This document shows, piece by piece, positions 26,770 to 34,839 of a DNA stretch of 64,000 nucleotides. The first letter of the stretch is position 1. Every line of letters begins with the position of its first letter. Both the position numbers and the translations under genes were made by a program. Source of the DNA: Motiliproteus sp047633175. Lineage in GTDB: Bacteria > Pseudomonadota > Gammaproteobacteria > Pseudomonadales > Balneatricaceae. The DNA lies in assembly GCA_047633175.1 (NCBI GenBank), contig JBLIEQ010000010.1, positions 54,145 through 118,144 of the forward strand, written 5' to 3'. A model generated the notes under the pieces. That model made no database searches. It worked only from the letters and a program-made list of their open reading frames with translations, and was not told the origin of the DNA.

Positions 26770-26824
26770 GGCTATGCCCCGTTAACTGTTGTCACTAGCA
26801 GCCTTTTCATTATTTTTTGCTGAG

Positions 26825-27277
26825 CTACAGGTAGCGACCCGCAGACGCCACGACCACAACCAGCAGGCCAATACCCAGATTGATCGCAATCAGCTGGCGG
26901 ATTTGATTGAGCGCCTTGCCACCGTTTTCCCATTCCTCGGCGATAACCGCACGTTGTAACTTTTTAAACGGGCTGAAAAAAAGATGCATAAACAGCAACA
27001 TCATCACTAGGCCCAGGGTCAGCATGATATGTATATGCGGGCCTACTTCCGCCATGCCGCCGAAACCTTTGATCATCCATAAGCCACTGACCAGCAAAAT
27101 GATGACTGACGCCCAGACCCAGGGGAAGAAGCGTTGAAAGACCTGTGACCAGAGGCTGAGTCTTATGGGTGCTTCCAGCAGACTGCCAGCAACAGGGCGT
27201 AATGCCACGTAGGCGAAAAACATGCCGCCAACCCAGATGACTGACGCTAAGAGATGTAGTGCTATAGCAAAAAACAT
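26825..27277 (-). CDS. CopD-like four-helix membrane protein
   Basis: A 150-residue integral membrane protein with four hydrophobic helices: residues 2-22 (ALHLLASVIWVGGMFFAYV), 50-70, 82-102 and 128-148. The IWVGGMFFAY motif and His positions (HLL, HIHIM, MHLFF) match CopD/DUF2269-type families, which may bind heme or copper. I begin at ATG 27277; a longer open frame to 27421 adds 48 residues with no membrane or family signal. Monocistronic, converging on the fadBA terminator. Confidence 0.75.
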   Translation of the reverse strand: MFFAIALHLLASVIWVGGMFFAYVALRPVAGSLLEAPIRLSLWSQVFQRFFPWVWASVIILLVSGLWMIKGFGGMAEVGPHIHIMLTLGLVMMLLFMHLFFSPFKKLQRAVIAEEWENGGKALNQIRQLIAINLGIGLLVVVVASAGRYL

Positions 27278-27482
27278 AGTGTTTTTCTCTAAATGAGTGA
27301 GAGGAGTATGCAGGGGATATCCGCTATTTTTGGGTGCTATGCTGTCGGACCTGAGTCCGACAGGCTGCGAGGCGACAATAACAGGCATGATTTCGAGAGT
27401 ACATTCACAAACAGCTTTCATGCCAGGTTCTGCAAGGATTACCTGATTACCCTCGAAACCCAGCCTTTAGCACCGTTGGAGC

Positions 27483-27597
27483 CAACCCACAGGGATGTGG
27501 GGCGAGCAGCTGTTGTAGGAGCCTTCAACTGCCTACCTGCAGGCGATCTCTTGGCTAGCGCGAGCTGCCGGTCGCAACGGTTAACTAGGACATAGCC
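27483..27597. repeat. 52-bp REP element and TIR-family right end
   Basis: 27483-27534 is a plus copy of the 52-bp element (CAACCCACAGGGATGTGGGG). 27574-27597 (GCAACGGTTAACTAGGACAT) resembles the right terminal repeat of elements A and B. Together they fill most of the 345-bp gap 27278-27621. Confidence 0.6.
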
Positions 27598-27621
27598 TTT
27601 AAAAGCACTCCGGGCCGCGAT

Positions 27622-28206
27622 TCAGAACGCCCCTTCGATCACAAACTCCGTAACCGGTTTACGTTCCCTTGGCTGGGTATCACGTGTGGCGAAGCTTGTA
27701 TCGATATGCCGAGGCAGGCCCTTATAGCCGATAGCCAGCGCCGTTAATGGTTCCTGGGCGTCTTCGATACCAAACTGCGTTCGTGCGCGGTCGGGATCGA
27801 TGCCAATCATCTGGTGCACGACAAGTCCTCGGGCGGTCGCTTCCAGCGTAAGAAACGCGGATGCAGCTCCAAGGTCATGGCTGGCGGCCTTGTTTGGCTT
27901 GCCGTTATGCTCGAAGTTATGCGTGACGACACCCAGTACCAGCACAGGTGCATTGGCCGCCCAAGGCTGGTTGCCTTCGAGAAGTACCGAGTGGATCTTC
28001 TCCCAAATTTCCGGATTACGGGCTTTAACCCCGACGATGTAGCGCCAAGGCTGGGCATTGTAGGATGACATTGCCCAGCGGGCCGCCTCAAAGAGTGCCC
28101 TGACATCCTCCTGCGCAACACTTCTATCGGGATCAAGAGCATAGTGACTATGTCGCTGTTGCAACAGCGAGTGAATGGGTACATCGGTACGGGCTGATCT
28201 GTCCAT
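27622..28206 (-). CDS. Nitroreductase-family flavoprotein
   Basis: A 194-residue FMN-dependent nitroreductase-family protein. Seen are LLQQRHSHYALDPDRS (usual RRSxRxF region), LFEAARWAMSSYNAQPWRYIVG, which binds FMN, and a late GYKGLP segment. Members reduce nitro groups, quinones or enones with NAD(P)H. No operon partner: the upstream gap is 380 bp and the neighbour downstream is repeat DNA. Substrate unknown. Confidence 0.88.
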   Translation of the reverse strand: MDRSARTDVPIHSLLQQRHSHYALDPDRSVAQEDVRALFEAARWAMSSYNAQPWRYIVGVKARNPEIWEKIHSVLLEGNQPWAANAPVLVLGVVTHNFEHNGKPNKAASHDLGAASAFLTLEATARGLVVHQMIGIDPDRARTQFGIEDAQEPLTALAIGYKGLPRHIDTSFATRDTQPRERKPVTEFVIEGAF

Positions 28207-28386
28207 GAGGTGCTCCTTCAGTCTTGAGGTTATAGCAATCTATTCGATCACCGGAGTATAGTTCGACTAGGGTAACCTCTATCAACATCGGTTATCTCGG
28301 TCACGGGTTTAAGGTCAGGGAGATCATAGTATCAGCAAGGATAGCTTCTTCCAGCCGCTTGCGTTCCTTCGCGGCTCTCGCATTAG

Positions 28387-28542
28387 TCAGACTGGCAATC
28401 TGCGGCTGATATTTTTGGCCGCGATGACACCCGGCGGTTTCCTCATGTCCTGGAAGGTAGAATTAGCGTGCAAGGTCGTCCAGCCTTGCTGGGTCTTAAT
28501 AAGGTCTCTCGCTACCAGAATCCGTAACACTTGCTTTCTCAC
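28387..28542 (-). pseudogene. Possible decayed ORF remnant in the 380-bp gap
   Basis: A 51-codon open stretch beginning GTG and reading RKQVLRILVARDLIKTQQGW. A -1/+1 shift near the stop leads into QIASLTNARAAKERKRLEEA, which reads like natural helical protein. I do not recognise the family. It may be the frameshifted end of a lost gene; otherwise I see nothing in 28207-28586 except the promoter region of the next gene. Confidence 0.3.
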
Positions 28543-28586
28543 TGCATGTTTCCATTGAAATAATAATCTAAATAAAGGGAGTTTTT

Positions 28587-31391
28587 ATGAATATTCATCA
28601 ACAATTAGAAATATCCGTACCCAATGGAGACGTGCTTTTTCCTGGTTCCAAGGCTTATGAAGAAGCTGTTTTTATTGGAAATATGTTATATAGATTTCAA
28701 ACCCCTGCCTGTGTTGTTATGGCTGAATCAGATGTGGACGTTCAGGAGGTAGTGCGTATCTCCCGGAAATATGATTGTAAGCTGAATATAAAAAACGGTG
28801 GTCATTCTTATGCAGGATATTGTTTGAATGAAGACGGTATAGTGCTGGACTTAAGTCGAATGCACTCGTTTAATATAGACCGTAAATCAATGACAGTGAC
28901 GACGCAGGCAGGGGCCACTTGGCTACAAATTTATGAGGGGTTGCGTGGGGAAAATGAACAATACATGGTCCTTGGTGGGCAGTGTCCTACCGTTGGTGTC
29001 AGTGGTTTTACCTTAGGTGGAGGGCTTAGTGCTTTCTCGCGTAAGTACGGCTTGGCTATTGATAATTTATTATCAATTAAACATGTAGATGTTAATGGTG
29101 ACATGCTGGAGCTGACCAATCAGGAAACGGATTCTGATAATAAAGATTTGTTTTGGGCGTTATGCGGTGGTGGAGGTGGTAATTTTGGAGTGGCCGTTGA
29201 GTTTACATTCAGGATTCATAAGTTGCCGAATCCTACTGTGGTCTGTGGTGAGTTGACGTGGAATATTCCTCAGCAAACACAAGAGTTTAAAGATGCTATG
29301 GATATCTTTAATTCGATGAATGCTCCAAAAGAATTGTGTATTGACGCTTATTGGAATTATACTGTCGATGGTCAGTTTCAGGCAATGATGACGACTATTT
29401 ATAATGGCACTATGGACGAATGCGACAAGGTGCTTGCACCCGTTCTTAAATATAATCCCAATAATGGTTTAAAAAGCATGCATTGGACTGAGTGGGAGCA
29501 TGAAGAAGAAGGTTTTGATAAATTTAGTAAAATTTACCACCATCATGTGTCTTTTATTATGGGAGAAGGGGCCATTACCCGTGAAGTGACAGATATTATA
29601 ATGGACTTGATGGGGGCTGCTCCCGCGCTTATCCCAAACCCTGATCCAAGTAAGCCGGACCTGAATCAATGCCATATTTTATGGGATCATATAGGTGGCG
29701 TGACAAAAAATGTAGCTTCGGATGCAACGTCATTCTACTGGCGTGATGGCGTGTTTGTGATGACCGCCATGGTGAATTGGCAATTTGCAGAGCAAGCCGC
29801 TAAAGCATTTTCCTGGACGCAACGATGTAAAGATCTATTGACTCCATTTACATTAGAAGGAAAAGCTGCCTATTTGAATTATATTGACAGCACTTTAGTT
29901 AATTGGCAAGAGGCATACTATGGTAAGAATTATAATAGATTGCGTGAGATAAAGTCTAAAGTTGACCCTACAAATTTTTTCTACTTTAAGCAAAGTATCG
30001 AGCCTGCTGAAGACCAGCCTTCTCATATATGGAAAAATTGGGGTGAATGTGTCACTGCTTATCCCGATAAAATTTTAATCCCGACCACTCTTGGTGAAGT
30101 TATTTCAATAGTCAGGGATGCGGCAGTCAATAAACAAAAAATACGTGTTGTGGGAGCAGGGCATAGCTGGAGTCCACTGGCACCATCAAAAAATATTATG
30201 CTCTCGCTTAATAATTTAAACAAGATATGGATTTCAGATGACCCGTTAATCGTAAATGTTGAACCGGGAGCGACGATTGATGAGCTAGCTACCTTCTTCA
30301 AAAAAAATGCTATCTGTGTTCCTTCTAATGTAGGTCATGGAGTGGGCGAAGCAACATGCGGAGGGGTTATATCGACAGGGTGTCACGGATCCGGTATTAC
30401 TATGAAGAGTATTTCTGATTACGCGGTAGCATTTGAAATAATAACGGCACAGGGTGATATTCGTCACGTTGATAAGAGTGAGCCCGAGTTGCTGAATGCT
30501 GTAAGATTATCTTTAGGTCTTTTTGGAATTATCAGTAAAATATCATTTGAAGTCATTCCTGCATTTAATGTACACGTTGTTGAAGCTAAAGTCCCATTAC
30601 AAGAGTGCTTGGAAACCATCAGATCATTTGTTTTAGATAACGATTATGCTGAGATTTCATGGCTACCCTTTACCAATGAAATGTATGTACAAAAAGCCAA
30701 TCGTACTCAAAAGGGTATTACTCGTTTTAGTAAAGAACCCTATCAGTCTTGTTTTCAAAAAGAAATAAACAAGGCCTCTGCTGTAACGGCCCTCAATACT
30801 ATTGTTACTAACCCAGTACAAACTCCTGAGGTGATGCAGTCGAGTTTAGACTCGTTGCCTGTTTATGATTATGTCAGTAATATAACAGATTATTTGCATA
30901 ATGCCGATTGGCGTCCGATCCTTGCATATAAAGTCTCTGATATTGAAATTGCAGTAGAGATAGATGAAGGCTTTGCTAATGTAAGAAAGGCTGTTCTTAT
31001 CTGCCAAGAACAGGTAAATGAATGGGCTGAAGCAGGAAGATATCCGTTTAATGGGGTGCTCGGTTTTAGGTTTATAGAAAGTAGCGCTGCGATACTTTCT
31101 CCTGCACGTGGAAATAAGTATACAGCTTTGATTGAAATATCATCTTATTATAAAACAGACCTGTTCGAGGAGTTCTCTGGCAGGCTTGTTCAAATATTAA
31201 TGGATGAGTTACCGAATGCGAGAGCACACTGGGCTAAAGGGTTCCAGTTTATGCCACAGGCTAAAGAGTATATACGTAAATCTTATGAAAAGCAGATTGA
31301 AGAGTTTTTGTTAGCACGAAAATCATCTGGTGTAGACCCTGATAATCTTTTTGTTAATGATTATTTAGCTGACCTTTTTGAAATAAATTAG
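28587..31391 (+). CDS. Fused double FAD-linked oxidase (BBE-type plus aldonolactone-oxidase-type)
   Basis: A 934-residue protein made of two flavin oxidases of the VAO/PCMH superfamily. Residues 1-470: berberine-bridge type, with NGGHSYAGY (H near 73) and QCPTVGVSGFTLGGG (C near 133), the two residues that bind FAD covalently in BBE enzymes, then the BBE C-terminal YYGKNYNRLREIKSKVDP near 444. Residues 480-934: a second FAD domain (VGAGHSWSPLAPS near 520) and an ALO/gulonolactone-oxidase C-terminal domain ending ARAHWAKGFQF. Likely oxidises sugars or polyols with O2. AT-rich with codon use unlike neighbours, so probably acquired. AAAGGGAG precedes the ATG. Confidence 0.88.
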   Translation: MNIHQQLEISVPNGDVLFPGSKAYEEAVFIGNMLYRFQTPACVVMAESDVDVQEVVRISRKYDCKLNIKNGGHSYAGYCLNEDGIVLDLSRMHSFNIDRKSMTVTTQAGATWLQIYEGLRGENEQYMVLGGQCPTVGVSGFTLGGGLSAFSRKYGLAIDNLLSIKHVDVNGDMLELTNQETDSDNKDLFWALCGGGGGNFGVAVEFTFRIHKLPNPTVVCGELTWNIPQQTQEFKDAMDIFNSMNAPKELCIDAYWNYTVDGQFQAMMTTIYNGTMDECDKVLAPVLKYNPNNGLKSMHWTEWEHEEEGFDKFSKIYHHHVSFIMGEGAITREVTDIIMDLMGAAPALIPNPDPSKPDLNQCHILWDHIGGVTKNVASDATSFYWRDGVFVMTAMVNWQFAEQAAKAFSWTQRCKDLLTPFTLEGKAAYLNYIDSTLVNWQEAYYGKNYNRLREIKSKVDPTNFFYFKQSIEPAEDQPSHIWKNWGECVTAYPDKILIPTTLGEVISIVRDAAVNKQKIRVVGAGHSWSPLAPSKNIMLSLNNLNKIWISDDPLIVNVEPGATIDELATFFKKNAICVPSNVGHGVGEATCGGVISTGCHGSGITMKSISDYAVAFEIITAQGDIRHVDKSEPELLNAVRLSLGLFGIISKISFEVIPAFNVHVVEAKVPLQECLETIRSFVLDNDYAEISWLPFTNEMYVQKANRTQKGITRFSKEPYQSCFQKEINKASAVTALNTIVTNPVQTPEVMQSSLDSLPVYDYVSNITDYLHNADWRPILAYKVSDIEIAVEIDEGFANVRKAVLICQEQVNEWAEAGRYPFNGVLGFRFIESSAAILSPARGNKYTALIEISSYYKTDLFEEFSGRLVQILMDELPNARAHWAKGFQFMPQAKEYIRKSYEKQIEEFLLARKSSGVDPDNLFVNDYLADLFEIN

Positions 31392-31540
31392 TCACTATTC
31401 TAGTGCCCCGGACTAATTCAGTGTGGTGCGTATGAAATGCTACGGTTAAATGATCGCTGTATTTCAGGCCATTGCCAGTATCTGTGTAAGCTACCATGCA
31501 GTCGAGGGCGAGCCTAGTGTTCGTTTTAAAGAGGAATGTT

Positions 31541-31651
31541 ATGGGCTACAAAGAAAGTATACCCGAGGCGTCGGCGGTGATAGCTTCGCAGGTCCCTATA
31601 TTGAGTGGTCTGGTAACGAGTCGCTATACCTGGACATTCGAATTAAAGTAA
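31541..31651 (+). CDS. Possible 36-residue small protein
   Basis: ATG 31541 follows AGAGGA at a good distance and encodes 36 residues starting MGYKESIPEASAV. An overlapping frame, 31450-31656 (68 residues), has no ribosome site. No family is recognised for either, so at most one is real. The position between the double oxidase and the DUF1294 gene offers no functional hint. Confidence 0.25.
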   Translation: MGYKESIPEASAVIASQVPILSGLVTSRYTWTFELK

Positions 31652-31693
31652 AGTAAATCAGGGTAGGTTAAAAAAATTAAGTCATCACTACTT

Positions 31694-32128
31694 ATGTACA
31701 TCTTCATCCTGTTTTTATTGGGTTCGCTCGCAGCAGGGTACACGCCTGCGATCCTATTATTACTGTATGTTCTGATAGGAATGATCACGTTTTTAATATA
31801 CTGGAAGGACAAGGCAGCAGCGATTTCAGGTAAGTGGAGGGTTGAAGAGCGTACGCTACATATTTTTGGTCTGCTGTTCGGTTGGGTCGGCGCCCTGATC
31901 GCGCAGCAGCGCTTTCGTCATAAGACTCATAAAAAAGGTTTTCGGTTAATGTTCTGGATGACGGTTTTTCTTAATATAAGTTTTATTGGTTGGCTGCATA
32001 CCGATTCCGGAGGCGAAGTATTACAAACAGGAATGTATAAGGTTGAGACGTATATCGCGCACACGGATAGCCTTAGCTATTTTAAGCCCTGGTTGTTGGA
32101 ATTAACGAAGTTTCAAGAAGGGTTCTAG
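31694..32128 (+). CDS. DUF1294 membrane protein
   Basis: A 144-residue protein with hydrophobic helices at residues 2-18, 22-38, 56-72 and 92-110 and the DUF1294 signature YWKDKAAAISGKWRVEE...LHIFGLLFGWVGALIAQQ followed by FRHKTHKKGFR. Many family members carry an N-terminal cold-shock domain; this one does not. Function unknown. Weak ribosome site. It belongs to the AT-richer stretch that starts with the double oxidase. Confidence 0.8.
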   Translation: MYIFILFLLGSLAAGYTPAILLLLYVLIGMITFLIYWKDKAAAISGKWRVEERTLHIFGLLFGWVGALIAQQRFRHKTHKKGFRLMFWMTVFLNISFIGWLHTDSGGEVLQTGMYKVETYIAHTDSLSYFKPWLLELTKFQEGF

Positions 32129-32226
32129 TAGAGGTGCGGACCCACATATAGCACATATTTAACGGTTACTCATCGCTTAAGGCGGTGTGGACTACACAGC
32201 CTAAGGTACATTTCTGAGAAATAAAT

Positions 32227-32811
32227 ATGAAGGCGCTCCTTGATAAGCAGACAGAAAAAGGTGAAGAGGTATTAAAAGCGATAGCCCATATGCCAACCCT
32301 AAGTCTGGGCGTTCTAATGGATAATGACTTTGCGTATGGGCTGACAGATGCTGATTTGATGCGTGTTGCCGTATACCTTGCACAAAAAAGTTATGAGGAA
32401 AGCGGCTGTCCAATTGGCGCTTTGATAATAGATAACGCCACGAGACAAATTGTAGGCAAGGGACATAACACCCTCGTTCAAGATAATCATCCTTATAACC
32501 ATGGTGAAACGTCCGCTATACGGGATGCGGGTCGGATGGACTTTAGCAAGACAACCTTGTTTACCAGCCTGAGTCCCTGTGATATCTGCGCGACGTTAAT
32601 TTACATGAGGGGGTTTAGTCGTGTCGTTGTAGGAGATGTCACGAACGCGGCAGGCAATGAAGCGCTTTTGCAAGAAAGAGGGATTCACGTCGACATCCTG
32701 GAGGACAGGCAGGGCATTGAGCTGTACGCCCGCTTTCGTACTGAAAAACCGGACCAGGATTTGGAAGACTGGCTAGGTCTGGGCGCCTTGCAAAGGGGCC
32801 ATGTAAAGTAA
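32227..32811 (+). CDS. Cytidine/cytosine deaminase-family enzyme (yeast FCY1-like)
   Basis: A 194-residue zinc deaminase. The active site is HGETSAIRDAGR (zinc His and catalytic Glu, near residue 90) and SPCDICATLIYM (P-C-x2-C, near 116). The spacing and the surrounding GCPIGALIIDN and NHPYNHGE resemble fungal-type cytosine deaminase, which is uncommon in bacteria where CodA is usual. An N-terminal helix of about 50 residues precedes the domain. Probably converts cytosine or a related base to uracil. Single gene, no pathway partners adjacent. Confidence 0.85.
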   Translation: MKALLDKQTEKGEEVLKAIAHMPTLSLGVLMDNDFAYGLTDADLMRVAVYLAQKSYEESGCPIGALIIDNATRQIVGKGHNTLVQDNHPYNHGETSAIRDAGRMDFSKTTLFTSLSPCDICATLIYMRGFSRVVVGDVTNAAGNEALLQERGIHVDILEDRQGIELYARFRTEKPDQDLEDWLGLGALQRGHVK

Positions 32812-32812
32812 A

Positions 32813-32982
32813 GGCAATGTACCCGTTAGTTGTTGCTGAGATGCCTATAGTAAAAGTGTCAAATGCAAGGCTTGACCTATTTATTCCCTGCCGGATGCGG
32901 TTCGTGCCTCACCGCATCCTACATGCTGGGTTTTGTGGGTAATTACGTAGCTTTTTGAAAGGCTTGAAACGGCAAGCACAGC
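32813..32982. repeat. TIR-family left end and dispersed GTAGCTTTTTGAAAGG repeat
   Basis: 32813-32844 (ATGTACCCGTTAGTTGTTGC) is the left-end type of the family whose right ends are at 13364 and 18382. The segment 32928-32975 (GCTGGGTTTTGTGGG, GTAGCTTTTTGAAAGGCTTG) matches 17930-17978. It lies between the deaminase and the converging permease operon. Confidence 0.7.
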
Positions 32983-32983
32983 A

Positions 32984-33223
32984 TCAGGATAACCTCAGCC
33001 ACTGTTCAATATCACCTTGACGCGGTATCGAGCCGCTGTGTACCAGCTGGCCATCGACGACGACTGCAGGCGTACTCATTACCCCGTACTGCATCATTAC
33101 CTGCAGGTCGGTTTCTTTGGTCACCTCGGCCTCGATGCTTAGCTCGTTAGCGATACGCGCAATAATCTCTGCAGTTTTCGAACATTTGGCACACCCCGAT
33201 CCCAGTACTTGGATGGTTTTCAT
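32984..33223 (-). CDS. Redox-active small thioredoxin-like protein
   Basis: A 79-residue glutaredoxin-like protein of the MTH895/TM0996 type, with active site GSGCAKCSKT (C-x2-C at residues 10-13) and the cis-Pro MSTPAVVVDGQ. Such proteins are encoded with YraQ permeases in arsenic or metal resistance loci and may deliver reductant or metal. Its start lies 15 bp after the permease stop, so they are one operon. Confidence 0.9.
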   Translation of the reverse strand: MKTIQVLGSGCAKCSKTAEIIARIANELSIEAEVTKETDLQVMMQYGVMSTPAVVVDGQLVHSGSIPRQGDIEQWLRLS

Positions 33224-33238
33224 CGCAACGCTCCCTGT

Positions 33239-34231
33239 TTAGACGATCCAGATCGTCAGTATATTGAATAACCAGCCAACCAGCGTGAAGGACACCAGCA
33301 GCATCGTAAAAAGAATAGCCAACAACCGCCACTGCATGACCTGCTTGAGCAGAATAAACTCAGGAAAGCTGGCCGCAACCGTACTCATGCAAAAAGCCAG
33401 AGTTGTCCCCACCGGTAAGCCATGGGTTATCAGGCTTTCCATTACCGGAATGACACCGGTGGCGTTGGAGTACAGCGGGATGCCGACTAGCACTGCAGCG
33501 GGGACCGTCCACCACTGCCCGGCCCCCAGATTCTGTGCAATCCAGCCCTCGGGCACGAAACCGTGCAGGGCCGCACCGAGCCCGACACCGATAAAGACCC
33601 ACTTCCAGACCCGGCTAAAGATATCATTAAGCTCGTCAGCGGCGAACTGATGACGCTCGGCGAGTGACAGGTTTGAGCGCGAACCCTCAGCGGAGGAGGC
33701 TGGGGTGGTCGCGCTCTCAAAGGCTTTACGCGCAAACGGCTGCAGTAAGCGACCCGCGTTAATACTGTCCAGGAACAAGCCGCCCAGGATGCCCACGGCC
33801 ATGCCAACCAGAATGTAGGCGAGGGTGAACTTCCAACCGAGCAGACTTCCTAGCAAGACGATGGCGACTTCGTTGATCATCGGCGAGGTCAACAGGAAGG
33901 CCATGGTGGTGCCTATGGGTATGCCCGCTGAGGTGAAGCCCAGAAACAGGGGGATACTGGAGCATGAACAGAAGGGAGTGATGGCCCCGAATACCGAGCC
34001 CAAGCCGTACCCCAGAAAACGGTTTTTACCCGCCAGATAATCCCGTATCCGCTCGATACGCAGTGACGCTCGCGCTAGTGCAATCAGGTAGATCATGACC
34101 ATCAACAGGGCAAAAATCTTGGTGGTGTCTTCGACAAAAAAGTGCAGCGCGGCCCCCAAGCGCTCAGATTTATCGAACCCCAGCTGGTCCAGGACCAGCC
34201 AGTCGGCAAAAACGCTGAACCAATGCAACAT
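33239..34231 (-). CDS. YraQ/UPF0718-type permease
   Basis: A 330-residue permease with about eight membrane segments in two inverted halves. Conserved family stretches are FGAITPFCSCSSIPLFLGFTSAGIP (key CSCSS) and IPLYSNATGVIPVMESLI. YraQ proteins accompany arsenic or mercury loci; some export organoarsenicals (ArsP branch), but here the specific substrate is unknown and no ArsR regulator is adjacent. First gene of the two-gene operon. Confidence 0.88.
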   Translation of the reverse strand: MLHWFSVFADWLVLDQLGFDKSERLGAALHFFVEDTTKIFALLMVMIYLIALARASLRIERIRDYLAGKNRFLGYGLGSVFGAITPFCSCSSIPLFLGFTSAGIPIGTTMAFLLTSPMINEVAIVLLGSLLGWKFTLAYILVGMAVGILGGLFLDSINAGRLLQPFARKAFESATTPASSAEGSRSNLSLAERHQFAADELNDIFSRVWKWVFIGVGLGAALHGFVPEGWIAQNLGAGQWWTVPAAVLVGIPLYSNATGVIPVMESLITHGLPVGTTLAFCMSTVAASFPEFILLKQVMQWRLLAILFTMLLVSFTLVGWLFNILTIWIV

Positions 34232-34266
34232 GTTAACTTCCTTGTATCGCGGTTAAAGTCTGGGGT

Positions 34267-34454
34267 TCAGTAACTATTTAGCACAGACATTGACTTGAAC
34301 TATGGAGTATTTGTTCCAAGAGACGCCGTGGCTTATATATATGGAACGATCCATGTAGGCTTCGCTTTGGCTTCCTTGCCAAAGAGACTCTTTCCACAAA
34401 CACTCCATAATCAATAAAATAGCGAAAATAACTGTGCTGAATAGTTTCAGGTTC
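34267..34454. mobile_element. MITE-like element, copy 1
   Basis: About 188 bp with imperfect terminal inverted repeats (CAGTAACTATTTAGCACAG against CTGTGCTGAATAGTTTCAG) and an inner inverted pair TATGGAGTATTTGT...ACAAACACTCCATA. Copy 2 lies inverted at 37154-37322, with shared GTTCCAAGAGACGCCG-like and CTTTGGCTTCCTTGCCAAAG segments. No coding capacity. Confidence 0.8.
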
Positions 34455-34799
34455 TAAGCTACGTTAAGTGTGATCCAAAAAAGTAACCAGCGATAGCATC
34501 AGTGTCAGTCCCTTGGGGTGCTTGCGCGGCGCTACAGAGCCTGCCGCCCGCTATGCTGAACGCTTTCCATTCCGGAACTTCTCCCGACGCTGGGCGCTTT
34601 TGTGCCTCTAATCTGGAGACTGATGATCATCGTCTATACTGGTTTTATTCGCTGAGGCCCTTTGTTGCACTGCAAAAATCGTTCTGCTGGCAGGTGGCGG
34701 TGGTTGAAAATGTCACTCAATCGGGTGGGTTTTGATATTGAGAAAGCCGCTCTGCTCGACGATGCTTAGCACATAGGATTCCGGCACGGCCCGCCGGAA

Positions 34800-34817
34800 G
34801 TTAAATGTACATTTGAC
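34800..34817. promoter_or_regulatory. 18-bp palindromic operator-like site before the acyl-CoA dehydrogenase
   Basis: GTTAAATGTACATTTGAC has a perfect 12-bp core (AAATGTACATTT) and one mismatched pair in the flanks. It lies 22 bp before the start codon, where a TetR-type repressor of fatty-acid genes would act. No matching site was seen at fadB or the fadD-like gene. The rest of 34455-34839 shows no gene. Confidence 0.45.
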
Positions 34818-34839
34818 GACATCTCTCTGGGAGACCACC

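Noticed and set aside
31450..31656. 68-residue frame upstream of the DUF1294 gene
   Set aside because: No ribosome site or family. The overlapping 36-residue frame at 31541 has a better start, though it too is uncertain.
34471..34500. TGATCC as another ECF sigma promoter
   Set aside because: Eighteen bases downstream there is AGCATC, not TAA-like, and the next gene starts 340 bp away.
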